A DNA stretch of 64,000 nt, from contig NW_022097499.1 of the NCBI RefSeq assembly GCF_006542625.1, forward strand, positions 1-64,000, written 5' to 3'. This document shows, piece by piece, positions 26,301 to 40,206 of this stretch (position 1 is its first letter; each line of letters starts with the position of its first letter). Made by a program: the position numbers and the translations under genes. The notes under the pieces were generated by a model that saw nothing but the letters and a program-made list of their open reading frames with translations, was not told the origin of the DNA and did not search any database. This stretch comes from Nomascus leucogenys. Its lineage: Eukaryota; Chordata; Mammalia; Primates; Hylobatidae.

Positions 26301-29300
26301 TCCCAGAAGCTTCATCATTGGGGTGGTGACTCCCAGAAGCTTCATCATCAGGGTGCTGATTCTCAGAAGCTTCATCACCAGGGTGGTGATTCCCAGAGGC
26401 TTCATTATTGGGGTGGTGACTCCCAGAAGCTTCATCATCGGGTGGTGATTCCCAGAAACTTCATCATTGGGGTGGTGATTCTCAGAAGTTTCATCATCTG
26501 GTTGGTGACTCCCAGAAGCTTCATCATGGCTGTGGTGTATCCAAGAAGGTTCTTCATTGGGGTGGTGACTCTCAGAAGCTTCATCATAATCAGGGTGGTG
26601 ACTCCCTGAAGCTTCATTATCACAGAGATGGTGACTCCCAGAAGATTCATCATCATTGGGGTGGTGACTCCCATAAGTGTTATCAGAGGGGTGGTCCTTC
26701 CCAAAATCTCCATCATCGGGGTGGCGACTCCCCGAAGTTTCATCATCGGGATGATGAATCCCAGAATCTTCATCATCGGGTTGTTGACTCCCAGAGGTTT
26801 TATCATCAGTGTAGTGAATTCCAGAAGCTTCGTCTTTGGGGTGGTGACTCCGAGAAGCTTCATCATCAGGGTTATGAATCGCAGAAGCGTCATCATCAGG
26901 GTGGTGACTCCCATAATTTTCATCATCACGGTGATGACTCCCAGAAGCTTCTTCATCATTAGGGTGGTGACTCACAGAAGCTTCGTCATTGGGGTGGTGA
27001 CTCCAAGAAGCTTCATCATTGTTGGGTGGTGACTCACAGTAACTTCGTCATCATCAGTGTTTTGACTCCCAGAAGCTTCATCATTGGGTTGGTGAATCCC
27101 AGAAGCTACATCAAAGGGGTGGTGACTCCCAGAAGCTTCATCATCAGGGTGGTGACACATAGAATCTTAAACCTCGGGGTGGTGACTCCCAGAATATTCA
27201 TCATCGGGGTAGTGACTCCCAGAAGCTCCATCATCATCAGGGTTGTGACTCACAGAAGCCTCATCATCGGGGTGGGGACTCCCAGAAGTTTCTTCCTCAT
27301 CAGGATGGTGACTCCCAAAGCTTCATTATCATCAGAGTGGTGACTCCCAGAAGCTTCGTCATTGAGGTGGTGATTCCCAGAATTTCATCATCAGGGTGGT
27401 GACTCCCAGAATCTTCATCATTGCAGTGGTGAATCCCAGAAGTTTCATCACTGGGTGGTGACAGTCAGAAGCTTCATCATCATCAGGGTGGTGACTCCCT
27501 GAAGTTTCATCAACGGGGTGATGATTCCCAGAAGTTTCATCATCGTTGTGGTGACTCCCAGAAGATTCATCATCGGGGTTGGGACTCCCAGAAGCTTCAT
27601 CATTGTTGTGGAGATTCCCAGAAACTTCATCATCGGGGTCGTGACACTGAGATTTTTATCATTGTGGTGTTGACTCCCAGAAGCTTCATAATCTTCGGGG
27701 TGGTGACTCCCAGAAGCTTCATCATCACTGGGTTGGTGACTTGCAGAAGCTTCCTCATCATCAGGTTGTTGACTCCCAGAAGCTTCATCATCATCAGGGT
27801 GGTGACTTCCTGAGGATTCATCATCAGGTTGGTGATTCCCAGGAGATTCATCATCATTGTGATGACTCCCAGAATCTTCATCATCGGGGTGTTGACTCCT
27901 AGAAGCTTCATCATTGGGGTGCTGAATCCCAGAAGCTTCATCATTCGGGTATTGATTCCCAGAAATTTCATCATCTGGGTGGTGACTCTGAGAAGCATCA
28001 TCATCGGGTTTATGACTCCCAGAAGCTTCATCATCTTGGGATGGCGACTCCCAGAATATTCATCATCATCGTGGTGGTGACTCCCAGAAGCATCATCATC
28101 ATAGGCGTGGTGACTCCCAGAAGCTTCATCATCTTCGGAGTGTTGATTCCCAGAAGCTTCATCATCATCGGGGTGGTGACGCGCAGAAGCTTCATCACCA
28201 TCCGGGTGGTGACGCCCAGAAGCATCATGATCGTGGTGGTCACTCCTAGAAGCATCATGATTTTGGTGTTGCTCCCAAAATCTTCATCACCGGGGTGGTG
28301 AATCCCAGAAGCTTCATCATCCTGGTGGTGATTCCCAGAAGATTCATCATCAGGGTGGTGACTCCCAGAAGCTTCTTCATCAGGGTTTTGACTCCCTGAA
28401 GCTCCATCATCTTCGAGGTGGAGACTCCCAGAAGCTACATCGGCATCGGGGTGGTGACTCCCAAAGCTTCATCATTGGGGTGGTGACTCCCTGAAGATTC
28501 ATTATCATCGGCCTGGTGACTCACAGAAGTTTCATCATCACAGGTGTGGTGACTCCCAGAAGCTTCATCATGTCAGTGGTGAATCTCAGAAGCTTCATCA
28601 TCCGGGTGGTGACTCTCAGAAGCTTCTTCATCATCAGGGAGGTGAATTCCTGAAGCTTCATCATCGGGATGGTGATTCCCAGAAGCTTGATCATCGTTTT
28701 GGTGACTCCCAGAAGCTTCATCATCGGGATGGTGAATCCCAGAAACTTCATCATCAGGGTTGTGACTCGCAGAAGTTTCATCATCATCAGGGTGGTGACT
28801 TCAAGAAGCTTCATCATCTTCAGGATTGTGACTCCCAGAAGATTCATCATCATCGGGTTGGTGACTTCCATAAGCTTCATCATTGGGTTGGTGTCCCCAA
28901 GAATCTTCATCATCGGGGTGGGGATTCACAGAAACTTCATCATTGGGTGGTGACTCGCAGAAACTTCATCATGGGGATGGTGACTCCCAGAAGCTTCATC
29001 ATCATCTGGGTGGTGACTCCAAGAAACTTCATCATCATCGGGGTGGTGACTCCCAGGATATTCATCATGGGGGTGGTGATCCAAGAAGGTTCATCATTGG
29101 GTTGGTGGCTCCCAGAAACTTCGTCATTGGGGTGTTGACTCCCTGAGGATTCATCATCAGGATGGTGATTCCCAGAAGCTTCATAATCGGGTTGGTGACT
29201 CCCAGAAGCTTCTTCAATGGGGTGGTGACTCCCAGAAGCATCATCATCTGAGAGGTGATTCTCAGAAGATTCCTCATCGGGATGGTGATTCCCAGAAGCT

Positions 29301-32300
29301 ACATCTTCGTGGTGGTGACTCCCAGAAGCTTTATGATCATAGCGGTGGTGACTCCAGAAGCTTCATCATCATCATGGTGGTTACTACCAGCAACTTCATC
29401 ATCGGGGTGGTAACTCCCAAAAGGTTCATTATCATCGGTTTGGTGAGTTCCAGAAGTATCATTAGCAGGGTGTTGCTTCCCAAAATCTTCATCATCGGGG
29501 TGGTGACTCCCAGAATATTCATCATCGTGCTGGTAATTCCGAGAGGCTTCATCATCGGGAGGTGACTCCCAGAAGCTTCATCATCGGGGTGATGATTCTC
29601 AGAATCTTCATCATCAGGGTGTTGTTTCCCAGAAGCTTCATCATTGGGGTGGTGACTCCTAGATGCTTCATCATCGCAGCGGTGATTTTCAGAAGCTTCA
29701 TCATCAGGGTGGTGATTCCCAGAAGCTTCATCATTGGGCTGGTAACTCCCAGAAGCTTAGTCATCAAGGTTTTGACTCCCAAAAGCTTCATCATCTTCGA
29801 GGTGGAGACTCTCAGAAGCTTCATCATCATTGGGGTGGTGACTCCCAAATGCTTCATCATCATTTTGGTGACTCCCAGAGCTTTATTATCATCGGGGTGG
29901 TGACTCCCTGAAGCTTCATCATCACAGGGGTGGTGACTCCCAGAAGCTTCATCATCAGGATGTAGACCCCCAGAAGCTTCATCATCATTGGGGTTGTGAC
30001 TCCCGGAAGTTTCATCATCATTGGGTTAGTGACTCCCAAAAGCTTCATAATTGGGTTGGTGTCTTAAAGAAGCTTCATCGTGTCGGGGTGGTGACTCCCA
30101 GAAGCTTCATCATCATCGTGGTGGTGACTCCCGAACCTTCATCATCGGGGTGGTGAATCCCAAAATTTCATCATCGGGAAATGAATCCCAGCAGCTTCAT
30201 CATCGGGTTGGTGATTCCCAGAGGCTCATCATCAGTGTGGTGAATTCCAGAAACTTCATCATTGGAGTGGTGACTCTGAGAAGCTTCATCATTATCATGG
30301 TGGTGACTCCCAGAAGCTTCATCATTGTAGTTGTGATTCCCACTAGTTTCATCATCATTGTGGTGACTCCCAGAAGTTTCATCATCGGTGTGGTGAATCC
30401 CAGAAGTTTCATCCTCGGGATGATGAACCCCAGAAGCTTCATCATCGGGTTGGTGACTCCCAGAGGTTTCATCATCGGTGTGGTGAATTCCAGAAGCTTC
30501 ATCATTGGGTGATGACTCCGAGAAGCTTCATCATTGGGGTTATGAATCCCAGAAGCTTCATCATCAGGGTGGTGACTCCCATAGTTTCCTCATCGCGGTG
30601 ATGACTCCCAGAATCTTCTTCATCATCAGGTGGTGACTCCCAGAAGCTTCGTTATAGGGGTGGTGACTCCAAGAAGCTTCATCATTCTCGGGAGGTGACT
30701 CCCAGTAGCTTCATCATCATTGGTGTGGTGACTCCCAGAAGCTTCATCATTGGGTTGGTGAATCCCAGAAGCTACATCATAGGGGTGGTGACTCCCAGAA
30801 GCTTCATCATCAGGGTGGTGACACCCAGAACCTTAATCATCAGGTTGGTGACTCCCAGAATTTTCATCATCGGGTAGTGACTCCCATAAGCTTCATCATC
30901 GGGGTAGTGACTCCCAGAAGCTCCAACGTCATCAAGGTTGTGACTCACCGAAGCTTCATCATCGGGGTGGGGACTCCCAGAAGTTTCATCATCATCGGAT
31001 GGTGACTCCAGAAGCTTCATCATCATCAGGGTGGTGACTGCCAGAAGCTTCATCATTGAGGTGGTGATTCCAGAATTTCATCATCAGGATGGTGACTCCC
31101 AGAATCTTCATCATTGCGGTGGTGAATCCCAGAAGTTCATCATTGGGGTGGTGACAGTCAGAAGCTTCATCTTCATCGGGTTGGTGACTCCCTGAAGCTT
31201 CATCGACGGGGTGGTGATTTCAAGCAATTTCATCATCATTGAGGTAATTCCCAGAAGATTCATCATCGGGGTGGGGACTACCAGAAGCTTCATCATTGGG
31301 GTGGTGATTCCCAGAAACTTCATCATTGGGTTGTGACTCTGAGAAGCTTTATCATCGGGGTGTTGACTCCCAGAAGCTTCATAATCTTTGGGGTGGTGAC
31401 TCCCAGAAGCTTCATCATCACCGGGTTGGTGACTCCCAGAAGCTTCATCATCATCGGGGTGGTGACGTCCTGAGGACTCATCATCGGGGTGGTGATTCCC
31501 AGGAGATTCATCGTTGTGATGACTCCCAGAATCTTCATCATTGGGGTGTTGACTCCTAGGAGCTTCATCATTGGGGTGTTGACTCCCAGAAACGTCTTCA
31601 TCAGGGTCTTGATTCACAGAAATTTCATCATCTAGGTGGTGACTCTGAGAAGCATCATCATCGGGGTTATGACTCCCAGAAGCTTCCTCATCTTTGGGTG
31701 GTGACTCCCATAAGATTCATCATCATCGTGGTGGTGACTCCCAGAACCATCCTCGTCATAGGCATGGTGACTCCCAGAAGCTTAATCATCTTAGGGGTGG
31801 TGAATCCCAGGAGCTTCAACATCATCTGGGTGCTCACTCCCAGAAGCATCATGATCGGGGTGGTGCTCCCAAAATATTCATCATCGGGGTGGCGAATCCC
31901 AGAAGTTTCATCATTGGGGTGTTGATTCCCAGAAGTTTCATCATCGTGGTGTTGACTCACAGAAGATTTTTCATCAGGGTTTTCATTACCAGAAGCTTCA
32001 TCATCTTCAAGGTTTAGACTCCCAGAAGCTTCATCATCAGGGTCGTGACTCCCTGAAGCTTCATCATGTCGGTGGTGAATCCCACAAGCTTCATCATCCG
32101 GGTGGTGTCTCTCAGAAGCTTCTTCTTCTTCAGGGAGTTGAATTCCTTAAGCTTCATCATCAGGTTGGTGATTCCCAGAAGCTTGATCATCGTTTTGGTG
32201 ACTCCCAGAAGCTTCATCATCGGGGTGGTGAATCCCAGTAGACTCATCATCAGGGTGGTGACTCCTAGAAGTTTCATCATTGGGTTGATGACTCCCTGAA

Positions 32301-33200
32301 GTTTCATCATCAGGGTGGTGACTCCCAGAATTTGCATCAGTTTGGTGACTTCCATAAGCTTCATCATCGTGTTGGTGACTCCCAGAATCTTCATCATCGG
32401 GTTGTGGATTCACAGAAGCTTCATCATCGGGTAGTGACTCACAGAAGCTTCATCATCGGGATGATGACTCCCAGAAGTTTCATCATCATCAGGGTGGTGA
32501 CTCCCAGAAGCTTTATCATCGGAGTGGTGACTCCCAGAAGCTTCATCATTATGGGGGTGGTGATTCCCAGAAGCTTCATCATCATCAGGGTGGTGAGTTC
32601 AAGAATCTTCATCATCTGGATGGTGACTCCCAGAAGCTTCATTATCATAGAGTTGACTCACAGAGGCTTCATCATCAGTGTGGGACTCCCAGAAGCCTCA
32701 TCATTGGGGTGGTGACTCACAGAAGTTTCATCATCATCGGTGTGGTGACTCGCAGAAGCTTCATATCGGGGTGCTGACTCCCAGAAGCTTCATCATCATT
32801 GGGGTGGTGACACCAAGAAACTTCATCATCATTGGGGTGGTGACTCCCAGAATATTCATCATCAGGCTGGTGAATCTGAGAAGCTTCATCATCGGGTTGG
32901 TGGCTCCCAGAAGCTTCATCATTTGGGTGTTGACTCCCAGAGGATTCATCATCAGGATGGTGATTCCCAGAAGCTTCATTATCTGTTGGTGACTCCCAGA
33001 AGCTTCATCAACGGGGTGGTGACTCCCAGAATATCATCAATGAGTGGTGATTCAGAAGATCCTCATCGGGTGGTGACTCCAGAAGTATCATCATATGAGT
33101 GGTGATTCTCAGAAGATTCCTCATCGGGGTGGTTACTCCCAGAAGCTTTATCATCATCGCGATGGTGACTCCCAGAATCTTCATCATCATCATGGTGGTT
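23390..33200. repeat. First clear HOR tract (D-E-H-F order, about 3 copies)
   Basis: The landmarks run F 23390, D 24658, E 25707, F 26912, D 27841, E 28922, H 29381, F 30590, D 31501, E 32406, H 33199. Like-to-like spacings are 3522 and 3678 for F, 3183 and 3660 for D, 3215 and 3484 for E, and 3818 for H. Copies differ in length because whole 30/33-bp units have been gained or lost. Block D itself (about 500 bp) ends with two AGCATCATGATC units followed by a GTGCTCCCAAAATC unit. Confidence 0.78.
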
Positions 33201-34900
33201 ACTACCAGCAAATTTATCATCGGGTGGTAACTCCAAAAATTCATCATCATCAGTTTGGTGACTCCCAGAAGTATCATTAGCGTGGTGGTGCTTCCCAAAA
33301 TATTCATCAATGGGGTGGTGACTCCCAGAAGATTCATTATCGTGGTGGTGATTCCGAGAAGCTTCATCACTGTGAGGTAACTCCCAGAAGCTTCATCATC
33401 GGGGTGGTGATTCTCAGAAGCTTCATCATCAGGGTGGTGATTCCCAGAAATTTCACCATTGGGGTGGTGACTCCCAGAAACTTCATCATCAGGGTGGTGA
33501 TTCACAGAATCTTCATCATCAGGGTGGTGAATCCCAGAAGATTCATCTTTGGGGTGGTGACTCCTAGAAACTTCATCATTGGGGTGGTGATTCTCAGAAG
33601 TTTCATTATCGGGATGCTGACTCCCTGAAGCTTCCTCATGGCGGTGGTGAATCCCAGAAGCTTCATCATCGGGGTACTGACTCTCAGAAGCTTATCATCA
33701 TCGGGGTGGTGATTCCCTGAAACTTCATCATCGAGGTGGTGATACCCTGATCTTCATCATCGTTGTGGTGACTCCCAGAAGCTTCATCATCGGGGTGGTG
33801 ACTTCCAGAATCTTCATCATCTGGGTGGTGATTCATAGAAATTTCATCATCCACCTGGTGAGTGGGAGAAATTTCATTGTCAGTGTTTTTTTACTCTCAG
33901 AAGCCTCATCATCTTCGAGGTGGTGACTCCCAGAAGCTTCATCATCACTGGGGTGGTGACTCCCAGAAGCATCATGATGGGGTGGTGCTCTCAAAATCTT
34001 CATCGGGGTGACAAATCTCAGAAGTTTCATCATCGGCATGGTGATTCTCAGAAGCTTCATCTCAGGGTGGTAACTCCCAGAAGCTTCATCATCAAGGTTT
34101 TGACTCCCAGAAGCTTCATCATCTTCGAGTGGAGACTCTCAGAACCTTCATCATCATTGGGTTCATGACTCTGAAAAGCTTCATCATCATCGGGTTGGTG
34201 ACTGCCAGAGCTTTATTATCATCGGGGTGGTGACTCCCCGAAGCTTCATCAAAACAGGGATGGTGACTTCCAGAAGCTTCATCATCAGGATGTTGACTCC
34301 CAGAACTTCATCATGGCTGTGGTGAATCACAGAAGCTTCATCATGGGGCTGGTGACTCTCAGAAGCTTCTTCATCATCTGGAAGGTGTATTCCTGAATCT
34401 TCATCATCGGGATAGTGATTCCCAGAAGCTTCATCATCGTTTTGGTGACTCCCAGAAGCTTCATCATCGGGGTGGTGATTCCCGGAAGCTTCTTCATCTG
34501 GGTGGTCATACCCAGAAGCTTCCTCATTGGGGTGGTGATTCCCGAACTTCTCATCTGGGTGGTGACTCTGAGAAGTTTCATTATCGGGGTTATGACTCCC
34601 AGAAGCTTAATCATCTTCTAGATGGAGACTCCCAGAAGCTTCATCATCATCAGGGTGGTGATCCCAGAAGCTTCATCATCATCGTGTTGGTGAATCCCAG
34701 AAGGTTCATCATAATCAGAGCGGTGACTCCCAGAAGCTTCATCGTCATAGGGGTGGTGTCTCCCAGAAGCTTCATCATCATCAGGGTGATGACTCCCAGA
34801 AGATTCATCATCATCGGGGTGGTGACACCCAGAAGTGTCATCAGGTGGTGGTGCTTCCCACAATCTCCATCATCAGGGTACTGACTCCCTGAAGTTTAAT
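31460..34900. repeat. About 3.4-kb segment duplicated at 48.0-51.4 kb (left copy)
   Basis: Five landmarks reappear in order with nearly constant offset: AGGAGATTC 31501/48057 (16556), GGATTCACAG 32406/48986 (16580), GAGTTGACTC 32650/49292 (16642), TTACTACC 33199/49820 (16621), CCTGGTG 33854/50505 (16651), and CTTCTAGATGG 34615/51116 (16501). The small drift fits gain or loss of a few units. Bases 33840-33900 are the most divergent patch I noticed in the array and include a run of seven T. Confidence 0.75.
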
Positions 34901-36557
34901 CATTGGGGTGGTGATTCCCAGAGGCTTCATCATCGGGTGGTGACTCCCAGAAGCTTCATCATCGGTGTGGTGATTCTCAGAAGATTCATCATTGGGGTGG
35001 TGATACCCAAAATCTTCAACGTTGGGGTGGTGACTCCCAGAAGCTTCATCATTTGTGTGGTGACTCTCAGAAACTTCATCATCGGTGTGGTGATTCTCAG
35101 AAGTTTCATCATCGGGGTGGTGACTCCCAGAAGCTTCATCATGGCGTGGTGAATCCAAGAAGTTTCATCATGTGGGTGGTGACTCTCAGAAGCTTCATCA
35201 TCATCAGGGTGGTGACTCCCTGAAGCTTCATTATCACAGGGTGGTGACTCCCAGAAGCTTCATCATTATCGGGGTGGTGACTCCGAAAAGATTCATCATC
35301 ATCAGGGTGTTGACTCCCATAAGTATCAGCAGAGTGGTGCTTCCCAAAATCTCCATCATCGGAGTGGCGACTCCCAGAAGTTGCATAATCGGGTGGTGAT
35401 TCCCAGGAGTTCATCATCGAATGGTGACTCGTAGAAGCTTCCTCATTGGGGTGTTGACTCCCAGAATCTTCATCATAGGGATGGTGAATCCAACAATCTT
35501 CATCATCAGGGTGGTAACTCCCAGAAGATTCATCATAAGTGTGGCAACTCCCAGAAGCCTCCTCATTGGGGTGGTGACTCCCAGAAGCCTCATCATCGGG
35601 GTGGTGACTCCCAGAAGCATCATCATCATCGGGGTGGTGACTCCCTGAAGTTTCATCATCATCAGGTTGGTGACTCCCAAAAGCTTCATCATTGGGGTGG
35701 TGTCTAAAAGAAGCTTCATCGTCGTTGGGGTGGTGACTCCCAGAAGCTTCATCATCTGGTAGTGACTCCCGGAACCTTCATCATTGGGGTGGTGAATCCC
35801 AGAAGTTTCTCATCGGAAAATGAATCCCAGGAGCTTCATCATCGGGTTGGTGACTCCCAGAGGCTTCTTCATCAGTGTGGTGAATTCCAGAAGCTTCATC
35901 ATCGGAGTGGTGACTCTGAGAAGCTTCATCATCATCATGGTGGTGACTCCCAGAAGCTTCATCATTGTTATTGTGACTCCCAGAAGTTTCATCAATGGCG
36001 TGGTGAATCCCAGAAGTTTCATCATCGGGATGATGAATCTCAGAAGCTTCATCATCGGGTTGGTGACTCCCAGAGGTTTCATCATCATTGTGGTGAATTC
36101 CAGAAGCTTCATCATTGGGTTGGTGACTCCAAAATCTTCATCATCGTGGTTATGAATCCCAGAAGCTTCATCATCTGGGTGGTGACTCCCATAATTTTGA
36201 TCATCGTGGTGATGACTCCCAAAAGCTTCTTCATCATCAGGGTGGTGACTCCCAGAAGCTCCGTCATTCGGATGATGACTCCAAGAAGCTTCATCATCGT
36301 CGGGTGGTGAATCCCAGTAGCTTCGTCATCATCAGTGTGGTGACTCCCAGAAGCTTCATCATTGGGTTGGTGAATCCCAGAAGCTACATCATTGGGGTGG
36401 TGACTCCCAGAAGCTTCATCATCGGGGTGGTGACTCCCAGAGGTTTCATCATCGGTGTGGTGAATTCCAGAAGCTTCATCATTGGGGTGGTGCCTCTGAA
36501 AAGCTTCATCATTGGGGTTATGAATCCCAGAAGCTTCATCATCTGGGTGGTGACTCC

Positions 36558-39500
36558 CATAATTTTCATCATCGCGGTGATGTCTCCCAAAAGCTTCTTC
36601 ATCATCAGGGTGGTGACTCCCAGGATCTTCGTCATTGGGGTGATAACTCCAAGAAGCTTCATCATCGTCGGGTGCTGACTCCCAGTAACTTCATCATCAT
36701 CGGCGTGGTGAATTCCAGAAGTTTCATCATCGGGTTGGTGAATCCCAGAAGCTACATCATAGTGGTGGTGACTCCCAGAAGCTTCATCATCGGGGTGGTG
36801 ACACCCAGAAACTTAATTATTGGGGTGGTGACTCCCAGAATTTTCATCATCGGGATAGTGACTCCCATAAGCTTCATCATCGGGTTCATGACCCCCTGAA
36901 GCTTCATCGTCATTAAGGTGGTGACTCCCAGAAGCTTCAACACCGGGGTGGCGACTCCCAGAAATTTCATCATCCTCAGGATGATGACTCCCAGAAGCTT
37001 CATCATCATCGTGGTATTTACTCCCTGAAGCTTCATCATTGAGTTGGTGATTCCCAGAATTTCATCATCAGGGTGCTGACTTCCAGAAGCTTCAACATTG
37101 CAGTGTTGTATCCCAGAAGCTTCATCATTGCGGTAGTGACACTCTGAAGCTTCATTATCATCGTGGTGGTGACTCCTTGAAGCTTCATAAACGGGGTGGT
37201 GATTCACAGAAGTTTCATCATCGTTGTGGTGACCCCCAGAGGCTTCATCATCTGGGTGGTGACTCCCAGAACCTTCATCATCGGGGTGGTGATTTCCAGA
37301 AAATTCATCATCGGGATGTTGACTCTTAGAAGCTAAATCATCGGGGTGTTGACTCCCAGAAGCTTCATCATCATCAGGGTGGTGACTCCCAGAAGCTTCT
37401 TCATCATCGGGGTGGTGACTCCCAGAAGCTTCCTTATCATCGGCGTGGTGACTCCTGGAAGCTTCATCATCATAGGGGTTGTGACTCCCAGAAGCTTCAT
37501 CATGGCGATGGTGAAACCCAGAAACTTCATCATGGCGTTGGTGACTCTCAGAAGCTTCTTCATCATTGGGGAGGTGAATCCCTGAAGCTTCATCATGGGG
37601 TGGTGATTCCCAGAAGCTTCATCATCAGGGTGGTGACTCCCAGAAGCTTCATCAGCGGGGTGGTGATTCCCAGAAACTTCATCGTCTGGGTGGTAACTCC
37701 GAGAAGTTTCATTATCCGGGTTTTGACTCCCAGAAGCTTCATAATCTTCGAGATGGAGACTCCCAGATGCTTCATCATCATCAGGGTGGTGACTCCCAGT
37801 AGCTTCATCATCATTGGGGTGGTGAATCCCAGAAGCTTCATCATCATCGTGGTGGTGACTCCAGAAGCTTTATCATCTCAGTGGTGGTGTCTCCAGAAGG
37901 TTCATCATCATCAGGGTGGTGACTCCCAGAATATTCATCATCATCGGGAGGTGACACCCAGAAGTATCATCAGCAGGGTGGTGCTTCCCCAAATCTCCAT
38001 CATGGGGTGGTGACTCCCAGAAGTGTCATCATCGGGATGGTGATTCCCAGAAGCTTCATCATAGGTTTGGTGATTCTCAGAAGCTTCATCATCAGGGTGG
38101 TTATTCCCAGAAGCTTCAACATTGGGATGGTGACCCCTGAAGCTTCTTAATTGGGATGCTGACTCCCAGAAACTTCATCATCGTGGTGTTGATTCTCAGA
38201 AATTTCATCATCGTGATGGTGACTCCCAGAAGCTTCATCATGGTGACGGTGAATCCCAGAAGCTTCATCATTGGGGTGATGACTCTCAGAGGCTTCATCA
38301 TCATCGGGGTGGTGACTCCCTGAAGCTTCCTCATCATAGGTTTTGTGACTCACAGAAGCTTCATCATTATCTGGGTGGCGACTCCCAGAACATTCATCAT
38401 CATCGGGGTGGTGACTCCCAGAAGTATTATCCGCGGGCTGGTGCTTCCCAAAATCTCCATCATCAGGGTGGTGACTCTGAGAAGTTTCATCATCGGGGTG
38501 GTGATTCACAGAAGCTTCATCATCGGATGGTGACTCCCAGAAATTTCATCATCGTGGTGTTGACTCCCGGAAGCTTCATCATCGAGATGGTGAATCCCAA
38601 AATCTTCATCATCGGGGTGGTGACTCCCAGAAGCTTTGTCATCAGTGTGGGGACTCCCAGAAGCCTCATCATCGCGGTGGTTTCTCACAGAAGCTTCATC
38701 ATCATCGGGGTGGTGACTCCCAGAAGTTTCATCATCGAGGTGGTGAGTCACAGAAGTTTCATCATTTGGGTGGTGTCTAAAAGAAGCTTCATCATCGTCG
38801 GGGTGCTGACTCACAGAAGCTTCATCAATGGGGTGGTGACTCCCAGAAGCTGCATCATCACTGACGTCGTTACTCCCAGAAACTTCATCATTATCAGGGT
38901 GGTGACTCCCAGAAGCTTTCATCAGGGTGGTGATTCCCAGAAATTTCATCATATGGGTGGCACTCGAGAAGCTTCATCATTGGGTTATGACCACCAGAAC
39001 CTTCATCATCTTTCAGGTGTGACTCCCAGAAGCTCATCATCATCGGGGTGGTGACTCCAGAGTTTTATCATCATAGGCGTGGTGACTCCCAGAAGCCTCA
39101 TCATCTTCGGGGTGATGACTCCGGGAATCTTCATCATCATCTGGGTGCGAATTCTAGAAGTTTCATCATCGGGGAGGTGATTCCCAGAAGCTTCATCATC
39201 AGGGTGGTGAATCCCAGAAGCTTCATCATCAGAGTTTTGACTCCCAGAAGCTTCATCATCTTTGAGGTGGAGACTTCCAGAAGCTTCATCATCCTGGAGG
39301 TGATTACTCCAAAACTTCATGATCATTGGTGTGGTGACCCCCAGAAGCTTCATTATTATCTCTTTAGTGATTCCCAGAGGCTTCATCATCATAGGGGTGG
39401 TGACTCTGAGAAGCTTCATCATCAGGTTGGTGACTCCCAGAAGCTTCATCATGGTGGTGGTGAATCCCAGAAGCTTCATTATCAGGGTGGTGACTCTCAG

Positions 39501-40206
39501 AAGCTTCTTCATCATCAGGGAGGTGAGTCCCTGTAGCTTCGTCATTGGGGTGGTGATTCCCAGAAGCTTTGTCATCGCTTTTGTGACTCCCGGAAGCTTC
39601 ATCATCGACGTGGTGATTCCCAGAATCTTCATCATCGGGGTGGTGACTCCCAGAATCTTCATCATCAGGGTGGTGATTCCCAGTAACTTCCTCATCTGGG
39701 GAGTGACTCCGAGAAGCTTCATCATCAGGGTTTTGACTCCCAGAAACTTCATCATCTTAGAGATGGAGACTCCCAGAAACTTCATCATCATCGGGGTAGT
39801 GAATCCCAGAAGCTTCATCATCATCCGGGTGGTGACTCCCAGAAGCTTTATCATCATAGGGATGCAGTCTCCCAGAAACTTCATCATCATCGGGTGGTGA
39901 ATCCCAGAAGCTTCGTCATTGGGTGGTGACTCCAAGAAACTTCATCATCGTCGGTGGTGTCCCCCAGTAGCTTCATCATCATCAGTGTGGTGACTCCCAG
40001 AAGCTTCATCATTGGGTTGGTGAATCCCAGAAGCTACATCATTGGGGTGGTGACTCCCAGAAGCTTCATCATTGGGGTGGTGACTTCCAGAGGTTTCATC
40101 ATCGTGTGGTGAATTCCAGAAGCTTCGTCATTGGGGTGGTGACTCTGAAAAGCTTCATCATTGGGGTTATGAATCCCAGAAGCTTCATCATCTAGGTGGT
40201 GACTCC
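36558..40206. repeat. HOR copy 1 of the 36-48 kb tandem set
   Basis: The copy is defined from the F landmark at 36558 to the next at 40207 (3649 bp). Internal landmarks: GTTCATGACC at 36884, an ATGGTGAAACCC unit near 37510, a CCCAAATCTCC/CCCAAAATCTCC pair near 37985 and 38448, and GTGTCTAAAAG at 38773. A second F-like unit lies 368 bp upstream at 36190, so the left edge carries its own small duplication. Confidence 0.8.
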
